NCBI GenBank assembly: GCA_002500765.1
Contig: DLSX01000258.1
Location: 56,112-120,111, forward strand
DNA: 64,000 nucleotides
Origin: Neorhizobium sp. UBA7851
GTDB taxonomy: Bacteria > Pseudomonadota > Alphaproteobacteria > Rhizobiales > Rhizobiaceae
Direction: 5' to 3'
The notes below the pieces were generated by a model. That model did not search any database, was not told where the DNA came from, and saw nothing but the letters and a program-made list of their open reading frames with translations. The position numbers were made by a program, and so were the translations under genes. Numbering within the stretch: the first letter of the stretch is position 1; every line of letters begins with the position of its first letter. Positions 9,450-18,563 of this stretch are shown in pieces.

Positions 9450-10055
9450 TCAGAGCCAGGGGCGATCGCTGCGGTTCTTCGTCTCGAAGCTCGAGATTAC
9501 AGCATCGCTTTTCAGCGTCGAGGCGATATCGTCCAGCCCTTCCAGCAAGATCTGGCGACGGCCGGTATCGATATCGAAATGAAGACGTCCACCGTCGGGG
9601 CCAGTGATTTCCTGGGCCTCGAGATCGACCGTCAGGATGGCATTCGAGCCGCGCTCCGCGTCATCCATCAGCTTTTCCAGATCTTCCGGGCTGACGATGA
9701 TCGGCAGGATGCCGTTCTTGAAACAGTTATTGTAGAAAATGTCAGCAAAGCTGGTGGAAATCACGCAGCGGATGCCGAAATCCAACAATGCCCAGGGAGC
9801 GTGTTCGCGGGACGAACCACAGCCGAAATTATCGCCGGCAACGATGATCTTGGCTTCACGATAAGCCGGTTTGTTCAAGACGAAATCCGGGTTCTCGGAA
9901 CCATCCTCGCGATAACGCGCCTCGGCGAAAAGGCCTTTTCCGAGGCCGGTCCGCTTAATGGTCTTGAGATAGTCCTTCGGAATGATCATGTCGGTGTCGA
10001 CATTGACAACCGGAAGGGGAGCGGCAACGCCCGTCAGCTTTTCGAATTTTTCCAT
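9450..10055 (-). CDS. leuD: 3-isopropylmalate dehydratase small subunit
   Basis: Small subunit of isopropylmalate isomerase, which needs LeuC (not in this window) for the Fe-S cluster. The 201-residue protein starts MEKFEKLTGVAAPLPVVNVDTDMIIP, has the swivel-domain motif GDNFGCGSSREHAPWAL, and ISTSFADIFYNNCFKNGILP. All are diagnostic. It is upstream of leuB on the same strand, a common split arrangement in Rhizobiaceae where leuC is elsewhere. Confidence 0.96.
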   Translation of the reverse strand: MEKFEKLTGVAAPLPVVNVDTDMIIPKDYLKTIKRTGLGKGLFAEARYREDGSENPDFVLNKPAYREAKIIVAGDNFGCGSSREHAPWALLDFGIRCVISTSFADIFYNNCFKNGILPIIVSPEDLEKLMDDAERGSNAILTVDLEAQEITGPDGGRLHFDIDTGRRQILLEGLDDIASTLKSDAVISSFETKNRSDRPWL

Positions 10056-10177
10056 GATCGGCCTCCACCAAGACTTTATAGCGCTGCCATAAAGTATTTT
10101 CGGGAGAATTTGAAGTCCGATTCAGTACCAATCGGTACGCGGTGCATCGCCACTTCAAATGGACATGGCAGCGGGGC

Positions 10178-10405
10178 TTACATGTCGATGATGGTACCGC
10201 GGCCGTCGTTCCAGACGCGCATATCGCTCTGCTTGTCCTTGGCACGAACCGGCGCGGGTTTCAGCTTGCTCGAAAGTGCTTTTCCAAGCGAAAGAATGGC
10301 AAGCGTGCCCATGAATGCAATCGTCAGCGATGCCGTCAGCAGAGCTGCCGCAGCGAGCAGGGCAATGGCCGTAACGATGATGAAAAAGGACCGAATGTTT
10401 TGCAT
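10178..10405 (-). CDS. Small membrane protein of unknown function
   Basis: A 75-residue protein. After MQNIRSFF there are one or two hydrophobic segments (about residues 8-42, rich in Ala/Leu/Ile), then a basic, polar tail ending in WNDGRGTIIDM. I chose the ATG at 10405 over an in-frame TTG at 10411 because AGAAAGG sits at a good distance (7 bases) from the ATG. No family recognised. It lies upstream of leuD on the same strand, separated by about 120 bp. Confidence 0.6.
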   Translation of the reverse strand: MQNIRSFFIIVTAIALLAAAALLTASLTIAFMGTLAILSLGKALSSKLKPAPVRAKDKQSDMRVWNDGRGTIIDM

Positions 10406-10511
10406 GTCCAAACCTTTCTGCGTGTAAAAATGTGGGCCTTGTCATCCCGGCTTGCAAGGGGGGTGTGCAGGTTTCATTGTCGGGATCTTAAAATATTGGC
10501 AAAAGAGAGCG

Positions 10512-11405
10512 ATGGAATTCTTGAAAAATCATAGCGTGCCTATTCGTCGTTCCCTTCTCAGTGTTCCGGCCGACAATCGGCGCGCCCTGGAAAAGGCGCC
10601 AGGCCTTGATTGCGACGGGGTGATCTACGACCTCGAAGATTCCGTCTCGCCTGAGAAAAAGGCGGAAGCGCGAGATAATCTTGCCAATGCTTTCTCCGGG
10701 CAGGACCAGCCGCAGCAGGAGCGGATCGTCCGCATCAATCCACTCGAAAGCGGGTTCGCGGAAGATGATCTGAAACTGGTTGCCAGGATCATGCCGGATG
10801 CGGTGGCTCTTCCCAAAGTCGAACACGTTTCCGAAATTGCCGTCGTGGCGGACATGCTTGCCCGATTTGCTCCGGCAAGGCCGGTTGCTTTATGGGCGAT
10901 GATCGAGACACCGAAGGGTGTCTTGAATGCGGCCTCCATTGCAGCGGATGATAAAGGCCCGAGATGCCTTGTGGTCGGCTTGAACGATTTGCGCAAGGCG
11001 ACCGGGGTTTTGCCGCAGGCGGGGCGTGCCTATCTCGTGCCGTGGCTTATGCAGATCATGCTTGCAGGCCGTGCCCATGGGGTGGATGTAATCGACAGCG
11101 TTTTCAACGACTTCAAGGACGATACCGGTTTTGCTGCCGAGTGTGTGCAGGGGCGTGCGATGGGCTTTTCAGGCAAAATGCTTATCCATCCGGCGCAGAT
11201 CGAGATGGCCAACCGGCATTTCGGGCCGGATCCGGAAAGCATCAAGGAGGCTGAAGCGATCGTTGCGCTTTTCGAGCGGCCTGAGGCGCAAGGCCTCAAC
11301 GTCATCAACCTCAATGGAAAAATGATCGAGCGTCTTCACTTCGAGGAGGCTAAGACACTCCTGGCGCAGGCCGCCATGATTTTTGCAAGAAAGAAGTCCC
11401 AATGA
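10512..11405 (+). CDS. CoA ester lyase, HpcH/HpaI aldolase (CitE-like) family
   Basis: Mg2+-dependent TIM-barrel C-C lyase acting on acyl-CoA-like substrates (malyl-, citramalyl- or similar); the actual substrate is unknown. The 297-residue protein shows family motifs: RRSLLSVPADN, DGVIYDLEDSVSPEKK (acidic metal-site region), VRINPL, ALPKVE, WAMIETPKGVLNA, and DTGFAAECVQGRAMGFSGKMLIHPAQI. I use the ATG at 10512; an upstream in-frame TTG (10452) would add residues that do not look like the family. It overlaps the next gene by ATGA and probably forms a two-gene operon with it. Confidence 0.88.
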   Translation: MEFLKNHSVPIRRSLLSVPADNRRALEKAPGLDCDGVIYDLEDSVSPEKKAEARDNLANAFSGQDQPQQERIVRINPLESGFAEDDLKLVARIMPDAVALPKVEHVSEIAVVADMLARFAPARPVALWAMIETPKGVLNAASIAADDKGPRCLVVGLNDLRKATGVLPQAGRAYLVPWLMQIMLAGRAHGVDVIDSVFNDFKDDTGFAAECVQGRAMGFSGKMLIHPAQIEMANRHFGPDPESIKEAEAIVALFERPEAQGLNVINLNGKMIERLHFEEAKTLLAQAAMIFARKKSQ

Positions 11406-11608
11406 AACTTTATCGACTGCTGACCGCTCCGGACGATGCCTCATTCTGCCACAAGGTTACTGCCGCCTTGAACAAGGGATGGGAGCTTTACGGTTCGCCG
11501 ACCTATGCCTTCAATGCCGCAACCGGGATCATGCAATGCGGGCAGGCGGTTACAAAAACCGTAGAAGGCAAGGACTATCACCCGGATATTAAGCTCGGCG
11601 AGCAATAA
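11402..11608 (+). CDS. DUF1737-like small protein
   Basis: A 68-residue soluble protein starting MKLYRLLTAPDDASFCHKVTAALNKGWELYGSPTY. The pattern of aromatic and Gly residues (LNKGWELYGSPT...GQAVTKTV) matches the DUF1737 family, which has no established function. Its ATG overlaps the stop of the CitE-like gene (ATGA), so translation is likely coupled. Confidence 0.8.
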   Translation: MKLYRLLTAPDDASFCHKVTAALNKGWELYGSPTYAFNAATGIMQCGQAVTKTVEGKDYHPDIKLGEQ

Positions 11609-11619
11609 GACGCCGATGG

Positions 11620-12057
11620 TCAGCGCTGGGTAGCATTCTCGGCGCTGGCTTCGATGCGCTCCATGTCTTCATCGCTCAAGCCGAAATGATGGCCGATTTC
11701 ATGGATCAGAACATGGGTGATGATGTCGCCCAGGGTTTCTTCGTTTTCGGCCCAATAGTCGAGAATCGGGCGGCGGTATAGCCGAATCCGGTTTGGCAGT
11801 TCTCCTGTTTCGACGGTGAACCGTTCCGAAATTCCACGTCCCTCGAAAAGACCGAGCAGATCGAATGGCGTTTCCAGCGCCATGTCCTCGAAAACGTCAT
11901 CATCCGGGAAATCTTCGATTTCAATGGTGAGGTTGGCGGTGAGAGCTCTGAACTCTTCCGGAAGATGACCATAGGCATCGATCGCCAGCGACTCGAACGT
12001 GCTTATCGTTGGCGCATGGCGATCCTGCCAGTCGTCGGTTTGGTCAATACGAGCCAT
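11620..12057 (-). CDS. Zincin-like metallopeptidase family protein
   Basis: A 145-residue cytoplasmic protein with one HEIGHHFGLSDEDM block near the C-terminus, the HExxH zinc site of the short Zincin_1 (PF06262-type) family. Upstream, IRLYRRPILDYW and LGDIITHVLIHEIGHH are characteristic of this family. The substrate is unknown; members are very small peptidase-like domains. GGGAGAA upstream supports the start. Convergent with the DUF1737-like gene. Confidence 0.87.
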   Translation of the reverse strand: MARIDQTDDWQDRHAPTISTFESLAIDAYGHLPEEFRALTANLTIEIEDFPDDDVFEDMALETPFDLLGLFEGRGISERFTVETGELPNRIRLYRRPILDYWAENEETLGDIITHVLIHEIGHHFGLSDEDMERIEASAENATQR

Positions 12058-12190
12058 TGGTTCTCCCTTTTGTGAGACATATAAGGCCGATGGTCTTTTT
12101 TTTCGAGATAAGAATCATTGCTATAACAAATGAGGAAAAGATTCCTGTCTCGCGATGATTGACTCTTATCCTGAGCTCTGGAATCTATAA

Positions 12191-12205
12191 GAACATAAAG
12201 AGAAC
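12191..12205. promoter_or_regulatory. LexA (SOS) box upstream of imuA
   Basis: GAAC-N7-GAAC here reads GTTC-TCTTTAT-GTTC on the other strand, an exact match to the alphaproteobacterial LexA consensus GTTC-N7-GTTC. It lies 25 bp upstream of the imuA ATG, where LexA would block the promoter or early elongation. SOS control of imuA-imuB-dnaE2 is established in other alphaproteobacteria. Confidence 0.9.
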
Positions 12206-12229
12206 ATTTAAGGATGGAGAGCTGACGCC

Positions 12230-13147
12230 ATGGCCCAGAAAGCCGAGGCGCAGGAGAAGCTATTTGCCCTGCGCGAACAGATCGCCAGATTGGAAGGCAG
12301 AAACCTGCCGGCAATGGCTGCAACGAAGATGGAAGATTTTGCCGGCAGGTCGAATGACGGTGAATGCTTGTCTTTCGATATTCCGGAGCTCGACGATGCG
12401 CTGAATGGCGGCCTGCAGCTTAATTCGCTTACCGAAATCCGTTCCGCTTCCTTTTATGATGCCGGGGCAGCAAGCGGCTTTACCCTCTCGCTTGTGGGGC
12501 TGATGAATGCCCGCAAAGTCGCGAAGGAGCCGATGCTCTGGATAGCCGACGGCTTTTCCACTTGCGAAGCGGGTGTTCCCTATGCCGGTGGCATAAAGCA
12601 GTTCGGCATCGATCCCCACATGATCTTTCACGCATCTCCTCGCAGGTTGGAGGACGCGCTGTGGCTTGCGGAGGCTGCGCTTGAAAGCAAGGCCTTTATA
12701 GCGACGATCCTTGAAATTCATGGAAATCCAAAACCCTTCGGTCTGGTTGAAAGCCGAAGGCTCAATCTTCGGGCAAAGGCGGCTGGGCGGCCGCTTTTCC
12801 TGTTGCGGCATGCAGGAGGGGAGGAGGCCAGCAGCGCTTCCTTCCGCATGTTTGTCGAACCGGCGCCGGCTCTGGAGCGACGCCTTCCGGATGGCAGCAT
12901 GCTTGGTGGCAGTATCGGGCATCCAGTTTTCAATATCACCCTGGAGAAAAGCCGAAACCCGGCTCCTCTCAACTTTCGTCTGGAGTGGAACCTTCATGAC
13001 CGCCAATTTCATCTCGTCCGAGACCCAGGCAAGCCTGCTCTCAACACGTGGCCAGCGCATTCTGGCGCTTCACTTTCCGTATCTGTCGACCGACAGGATC
13101 GCGCGAAAGCTCTGGGGTCTGTCCTGGCGTTCGAAAAAGCGTCCTGA
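12230..13147 (+). CDS. imuA: ImuA, SOS mutasome accessory protein
   Basis: RecA/SulA-like protein that works with ImuB and DnaE2 in error-prone translesion synthesis. The 305-residue protein has SFDIPELDDALNGGLQLNSLTEI near the N-terminus, MLWIADGFSTCEAGVPYAGGIKQFGIDP and an RLNLRAKAAGRPLFLLRH stretch, as in rhizobial ImuA. GGAGAG upstream supports the start. First gene of a three-gene operon behind the LexA box. Its last 152 bp overlap the imuB start in another frame. Confidence 0.88.
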   Translation: MAQKAEAQEKLFALREQIARLEGRNLPAMAATKMEDFAGRSNDGECLSFDIPELDDALNGGLQLNSLTEIRSASFYDAGAASGFTLSLVGLMNARKVAKEPMLWIADGFSTCEAGVPYAGGIKQFGIDPHMIFHASPRRLEDALWLAEAALESKAFIATILEIHGNPKPFGLVESRRLNLRAKAAGRPLFLLRHAGGEEASSASFRMFVEPAPALERRLPDGSMLGGSIGHPVFNITLEKSRNPAPLNFRLEWNLHDRQFHLVRDPGKPALNTWPAHSGASLSVSVDRQDRAKALGSVLAFEKAS

Positions 13148-14606
13148 TCATCCGCCGATCGTCTGCGCCGGCAGGCGCGATAATGCATTACGGCTGATCG
13201 CAATCGATGAAGTGGCTGCAGCATGCAGCCTCAAGCGAGGGCAGGGGCTTGCCGAAGCCCGGGCAATGTATCCTGATATCGATATTTTCGACGAGGATGA
13301 AAGAGCCGATTTTGCCCTTCTGGAGGCGATTGCAGATTGGTGTGATCGTTATACGCCGCTTGTTGCTCTTGATGGAAAGGATGGGCTCTTTCTCGACATT
13401 ACCGGTTGCTCCCATCTTTTCGGGGGCGAAGATGCGATGCTTCGTGATGTTCTTGCCCGGATTCGGCAGATGGGGTTTGACGTTGGTGGATCGATATCGA
13501 GCACTCCGGGGTTGTCCAGTGCTATCAGCCGCTTCGGGCGTGGCGGGGTGATCGCAAGAGAGGATATGGCGGGGGCGCTTGGTGGCTTGCCCGTGCATGC
13601 GCTTCGCATCGATGACGCAATGGTCGCCTCGCTTTGCAAGCTTGGCCTGAAGCGTGTCGCCAATCTCATGTCCATGCCAAGGGCGCCGCTCGCCCGTCGG
13701 TTCGGTTCACAATTGTTGTTGAGGCTCGATCAGGCGCTTGGTGCAAACGAAGAAGCGATATCGCCGCGGCGTCCGGTGGCGGCGCTTTCAGCGGAGCGCC
13801 AGGTAAGCGAGCCGATCCAGACGGAAGACGATATTCTCGGGATAACGGTCGAGATTGCTTCTTCACTCAAAAGCAGCCTTGAAAGCCGCGGTGTCGGCGG
13901 GAGGGTTTTCGAACTTGTCCTCTTCCGTGTCGATGGGCGAGTGTTTCGGATTTCGGCAGGCGCTTCACGCCCTTTGAGGGATCCGAAGCGGATCTCGGGC
14001 CTTTTTTCAGAGCGCCTTGATGCAATTCATGACGATCTGGATGCGGGTTTCGGTTTCGAAATGCTGCGGCTCAACGTGGTGCAACATGACGTTTTCGATG
14101 TGCTTCAAAGTGATTTTGTCGGAGAAGAGGGACGGGAGACCTCTCTCGCAGATTTCATCGACAGAGCTTCCGCCCGATTGGGTGTACATTGTCTTCAAGT
14201 CTACCTGCGTCGTCAAAGTCATATTCCGGAACGCGCCGAAATCTTTGCCCCGGCAATTGCAGCGCAGGAAAGGGGGCCTGATACCGGCCCGGCTCTGCAG
14301 TTCCTGCCGCGGACCGATCGCCCTGTGAGGCTCTTGCGCAACCCCGAACCTGTCGAAGCTTTGGCCGCGCTCGTACCCGACGGCCCACCGCAACAATTTC
14401 GCTGGCGGCATGTCCTGCATACGGTCACCCGGGCGGAGGGGCCGGAACGGATTGCGCCGGAATGGTGGCTTAACGACCATAAGGCGCAGGAACGTGACTA
14501 TTTCCGTCTCGAGAGCGAGCTTGGAAGGCTTTTCTGGGTTTTCCGGCTGGGCCGTTACGGGGACGACCCTCCTCCGACATGGCGTATCCATGGGGTCTTC
14601 GCATGA
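12996..14606 (+). CDS. imuB: ImuB, Y-family polymerase-like mutasome protein
   Basis: Scaffold of the ImuA-ImuB-DnaE2 mutasome. It is related to Y-family polymerases but generally considered catalytically inactive, and recruits DnaE2 to the clamp. The protein is 536 residues from the ATG at 12996, beginning MTANFISSETQ and reaching the conserved QRILALHFPYLSTDRIARK soon after. LFLDITGCSHLFGGE, SISSTPGLSSAISRFG and the little-finger region follow, then a long C-terminal tail ending TWRIHGVFA. The open frame upstream of 12996 lies inside imuA and is probably not translated. The stop overlaps the dnaE2 start (ATGA). Confidence 0.92.
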   Translation: MTANFISSETQASLLSTRGQRILALHFPYLSTDRIARKLWGLSWRSKKRPDHPPIVCAGRRDNALRLIAIDEVAAACSLKRGQGLAEARAMYPDIDIFDEDERADFALLEAIADWCDRYTPLVALDGKDGLFLDITGCSHLFGGEDAMLRDVLARIRQMGFDVGGSISSTPGLSSAISRFGRGGVIAREDMAGALGGLPVHALRIDDAMVASLCKLGLKRVANLMSMPRAPLARRFGSQLLLRLDQALGANEEAISPRRPVAALSAERQVSEPIQTEDDILGITVEIASSLKSSLESRGVGGRVFELVLFRVDGRVFRISAGASRPLRDPKRISGLFSERLDAIHDDLDAGFGFEMLRLNVVQHDVFDVLQSDFVGEEGRETSLADFIDRASARLGVHCLQVYLRRQSHIPERAEIFAPAIAAQERGPDTGPALQFLPRTDRPVRLLRNPEPVEALAALVPDGPPQQFRWRHVLHTVTRAEGPERIAPEWWLNDHKAQERDYFRLESELGRLFWVFRLGRYGDDPPPTWRIHGVFA

Positions 14607-17600
14607 TGGATGAAATCAGCTTTTTCGAAATAGGTGCCAAGACCAACTTCTCCTTTCTCGAAGGCGCGGCGAGGCCCGAAGAGATGGTCCTGTCCGCCAG
14701 CGTAATTGGCCTTTCCGGATTGGGGATTGCCGATCGAAATTCCGTTGCCGGTGTGGTGCGTGCCTATAATCAGTTCAAGGAGATGGCTGAATCTTTGGAA
14801 CGGCAGAAGGAAAAGGGCAGGGAGGCAGGCGAAGACGAAGCAGTTGAGCCCTGCCGGTTTCATCCCGGTGCCAGACTGGTTTTTTCCGACGGCACGCCAG
14901 ATGTTCTCGCCTATCCGCAAAACCGCAAAGGCTGGGCCAATCTTTGCCGCCTGCTCAGTACGGGCAATCTGAGGACCGAAAAGGGATCCTGCATTCTGGA
15001 AGAATGGGATCTGCTGGAGTGGTGTCATGAGATGATGCTGGCGGTCGTACCGGATTTTTCCCGCGCTGAAGACAAGGCATATCTGGCAAATCTCGATGAG
15101 CGGCTTGGACTGTATCGGGAGAAGTTTCGCAAGAATGTCTATCTCGCTCTATCGCCAACCTATGACGGGCGAGATCCATTTGTCTTTGCGGCTTTTTCCC
15201 AGCTCGCGCGACAGAACCGTATGCCTTTGATCGCGACGAATCTTCCGATTTTCAGCCTGCCCTTCCGGCGGTCCTTGGCGGATGTCGTGACCGCCATTCG
15301 TCATCACGTAACGATCCAGGAGGCCGGGTTTCGGCTTGCTGCGCATGGAGATCGCCATCTCAAACCGGCATGCGAAATGGTGCGGCTCTTTCATGCCTAT
15401 CCGGATGCGGTGACGAACACGGTGGTATTTTTCAGCAAGCTGAGTTTTTCACTTAAGGAACTGGAGCATAATTATCCCGATGAAAGCGTGCCGGGAGAAA
15501 CGGTTTCGGAAACGCTCGAGCGGCTGACATGGGAGGGGGCGCAAAGACGATTTCCTGAAGGCGTGCTGCCGGAAATCTCTAACCAGATCCGGTACGAGCT
15601 CGATCTCATCAGGGAGATGGAATACGAACCCTATTTCCTGACCGTCCGCCATATCGTCTGGCATGCGCGACATGAGCTTAAAATTCTCTGTCAGGGGCGA
15701 GGGTCTGCCGCCAATTCAACGGTTTGCTTCTGTCTCGGAATAACCGACGTTGATCCCACGTATACAACCCTGCTTTTCGAGCGCTTCATTTCAACGGAGC
15801 GAAACGAACCGCCGGATATTGATGTCGATTTCGAACATGGTCGGCGCGAGGAGGTCATCCAGTATATCTACAGCCATTACGGCTATCGTCATGCCGGACT
15901 GACCGCCGCGGTGACGAGTTACCGGACCCGGATGGCCGGTCGTGAGGTCGCAAAGGCTTTCGGATTGTCGGAAGACGTTCAGGCTGCCCTCTCAAGCACG
16001 GTCTGGGGCTGGTCGGAAGACGGGCTTTCGGAGCGCGATGCCAAGGTGGCCGGCCTTGATGTCAGTGATGCGCTGACAAAAAAGGTCATAGCCCATGCAA
16101 GGGAACTGATGGGATTTCCGCGACATCTGACCCAGCATGTCGGCGGTTTCCTGATTACGCGCGACAGGCTCGACGAAGTCGTACCGATCATGAAAACGGC
16201 GATGCCGGGCCGCTACATGATCGAATGGGACAAGGATGATCTCGATACGTTGAAGCTTTTGAAGATCGATGTTCTGGCACTCGGCATGTTGACCTGTTTG
16301 AGAAAAGCCTTCGAGCTTTTGCGTAACCATTACGGGCGTGAAGAAACACTGGCTGGTCTTCTGCAAAAAGACGAGGATCCCAATGTTTACGGTATGATCT
16401 GCAGGGCCGATACAATCGGGGTCTTTCAAATTGAGAGCCGGGCGCAGATGAGCATGTTGCCCAGGCTGAGGCCGGAAACATTCTATGATCTCGTCGTTGA
16501 AGTGGCGATCGTGCGGCCCGGTCCTATTCAGGGCAACATGGTTCACCCCTATCTCAAGCGGCGGGAAGATCGCCGTCTTGGAAAGCCAATAGAATATCCA
16601 AGCCCGGATCTTGAGCATGTTCTCAAAAGAACGCTGGGCGTTCCTTTGTTTCAGGAGCAAGCGATGCAGATCGCCATTACCGCAGCCGGTTTTTCTGCCG
16701 CCAAAGCGGACAAGCTTCGCCGTTCCATGGCAACTTTCAAGCGATCCGGCCGGGTGAAGGAATTCGAACGCGACTTCATCGAAGGAATGTGCAAGCGCAA
16801 TTATTCCGAAAATTTCGCAAAACAGTGTTTCAGCCAGATTGAGGGGTTTGCCGAATACGGCTTCCCAGAAAGCCATGCGGCATCTTTCGCTCTCCTCGTC
16901 TACGCGTCCTGCTGGATCAAGACCTATTATCCGGATGTCTTCTGCGCGGCCTTGCTGAACTCGCAGCCGATGGGCTTTTATGCGCCGGCGCAGCTTATCC
17001 GGGATGCGCGCGAACATGGCGTGAGCGTGCTTCCGGTCGATATCAATCGGTCGGAATGGGATTGCACTTTAGAGGAGATGCCCCCCGATCGGGGCAGGAT
17101 CGACCGGCCTCATGAGAGCATGCGGGACGTCATCAAAACCCGGTATGGAATAAGGCTCGGTTTTCGCCAGGTCAAAGGCCTGAACGAGAAGGATATGAAG
17201 GACAAGCTCACGATCAACCGCAGCGGGGGCTATCGGAATGTTCACGAACTCTGGTTTCGATCCGGATTGGACAAGGCCAGTCTTGAGCGGCTTGCCGATG
17301 CGGATGGTTTCGGTTCGATCGGTTTGTCTCGCAGAGAGGCGTTGTGGGCGGTGAGGGGGCTGGATGTGAAAACCGCTCTGTGCCGTGATCCTTTGTTCGA
17401 AAGCGCAGAGCATACAGATCTTCGACCGGAGCCTCAGGCTCGCTTGCCCCTGATGTTGCCGGGAGAAGAGGTGATCGAAGATTACCGCCATCTTTCGCTT
17501 TCCCTCAAGGCTCACCCGGTTTCCTTCCTGCGGGAGGAGTTTCGCTCTATGGGCATTACGCGAAGCGTCGATCTGCTTAATGTCCGAAATGGTAAAAGGG

Positions 17601-18028
17601 TTACGATCGGTGGCATCGTGCTCGTGAGGCAGCGCCCGGGATCGGCCAAGGGCGTGATTTTCATCACGCTTGAGGATGAAACGGGCGTTGCCAATGCCAT
17701 CATCTGGCCGAAGCTTTTCGAAAAATATCGTTCCGTGGTCATGGGCGCTCGCTTAGTGAAGATCCGAGGGAGGCTGCAGAGCCAGAGCGGCGTCATCCAT
17801 ACGGTCGTTGAACATATCGAGGATATGACACCGATGTTGGGCCTGCTGCAGAAGGAAGCCGGACATTTCGGCGATCCAAGGTCCGAAGAGGAGCCCATAT
17901 CCGATGGCGAGTCACGGCGGCCAAAGTCGCCTTCGATTGTTCAGCCATGTATCGAGCCCTCTGATGTGGGCCATTTAAGAGATTCTGATCCGGCGCAAGT
18001 CATGCCTAAGGGGCGAAATTTCCATTAA
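14603..18028 (+). CDS. dnaE2: Error-prone DNA polymerase III alpha-like subunit
   Basis: C-family polymerase that does the synthesis in SOS mutagenesis. The protein is 1141 residues from the ATG at 14603, starting MMDEISFFEIGAKTNFSFLEGA (PHP domain). The catalytic PDIDVDFEHGRRE has aspartates 405, 407 and 409, followed by YGYRHAGLTAAVTSYRTRMAGREVAKAFGL and the palm/finger motifs (ESRAQMSMLPRLRP, VEVAIVRPGPIQGNMVHPYL). A C-terminal OB-fold (TIGGIVLVRQRPGSAKGVIFITLED) ends in a polar tail. Length is normal. Last gene of the SOS operon and the last host gene before the island. Confidence 0.96.
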   Translation: MMDEISFFEIGAKTNFSFLEGAARPEEMVLSASVIGLSGLGIADRNSVAGVVRAYNQFKEMAESLERQKEKGREAGEDEAVEPCRFHPGARLVFSDGTPDVLAYPQNRKGWANLCRLLSTGNLRTEKGSCILEEWDLLEWCHEMMLAVVPDFSRAEDKAYLANLDERLGLYREKFRKNVYLALSPTYDGRDPFVFAAFSQLARQNRMPLIATNLPIFSLPFRRSLADVVTAIRHHVTIQEAGFRLAAHGDRHLKPACEMVRLFHAYPDAVTNTVVFFSKLSFSLKELEHNYPDESVPGETVSETLERLTWEGAQRRFPEGVLPEISNQIRYELDLIREMEYEPYFLTVRHIVWHARHELKILCQGRGSAANSTVCFCLGITDVDPTYTTLLFERFISTERNEPPDIDVDFEHGRREEVIQYIYSHYGYRHAGLTAAVTSYRTRMAGREVAKAFGLSEDVQAALSSTVWGWSEDGLSERDAKVAGLDVSDALTKKVIAHARELMGFPRHLTQHVGGFLITRDRLDEVVPIMKTAMPGRYMIEWDKDDLDTLKLLKIDVLALGMLTCLRKAFELLRNHYGREETLAGLLQKDEDPNVYGMICRADTIGVFQIESRAQMSMLPRLRPETFYDLVVEVAIVRPGPIQGNMVHPYLKRREDRRLGKPIEYPSPDLEHVLKRTLGVPLFQEQAMQIAITAAGFSAAKADKLRRSMATFKRSGRVKEFERDFIEGMCKRNYSENFAKQCFSQIEGFAEYGFPESHAASFALLVYASCWIKTYYPDVFCAALLNSQPMGFYAPAQLIRDAREHGVSVLPVDINRSEWDCTLEEMPPDRGRIDRPHESMRDVIKTRYGIRLGFRQVKGLNEKDMKDKLTINRSGGYRNVHELWFRSGLDKASLERLADADGFGSIGLSRREALWAVRGLDVKTALCRDPLFESAEHTDLRPEPQARLPLMLPGEEVIEDYRHLSLSLKAHPVSFLREEFRSMGITRSVDLLNVRNGKRVTIGGIVLVRQRPGSAKGVIFITLEDETGVANAIIWPKLFEKYRSVVMGARLVKIRGRLQSQSGVIHTVVEHIEDMTPMLGLLQKEAGHFGDPRSEEEPISDGESRRPKSPSIVQPCIEPSDVGHLRDSDPAQVMPKGRNFH

Positions 18029-18272
18029 GGTATTTGAACTGCAGGTGATTTTAAATCCGCCGAAATTCGGCAGAAAGTCGCCAGTTGTCCAATCCATCTA
18101 AAAAAGTTCTTAAGGCAGCTGGAACGCACTGTAATTGATTGGATTCTTTATGTCTCACAGGCAATTTATATGCGTGTTTCGTGCCTGTCAGGCTTCCATG
18201 CGTGAACTAGAAAAGCTCGAAGATAGAAGCATACCTAGGAAGACTTGAGATCCGGAGCGGATCAAGACAACA

Positions 18273-18424
<152 letters not shown>

Positions 18425-18481
18425 TTTGAGTCTTCGGCACCGGTGGTGTGGCCGAGGCGTGCCGCTAAAGTCTGACTTACA

Positions 18482-18498
18482 GTAGCTCGTGAAGCTAC
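18482..18498. promoter_or_regulatory. Hairpin upstream of the helicase gene
   Basis: GTAGCT-CGTGA-AGCTAC, a 6-bp stem with a 5-base loop followed by CATTTTG, 66 bp before the helicase ATG. It could be an operator or a weak terminator insulating the operon from the tRNA side. The helicase itself has only a weak Shine-Dalgarno sequence. Confidence 0.3.
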
Positions 18499-18563
18499 CA
18501 TTTTGAATAACCCGACGATATGGTGACGGTCATCTTAGTCAGTTAGTTGATAGCCGCGGAACA

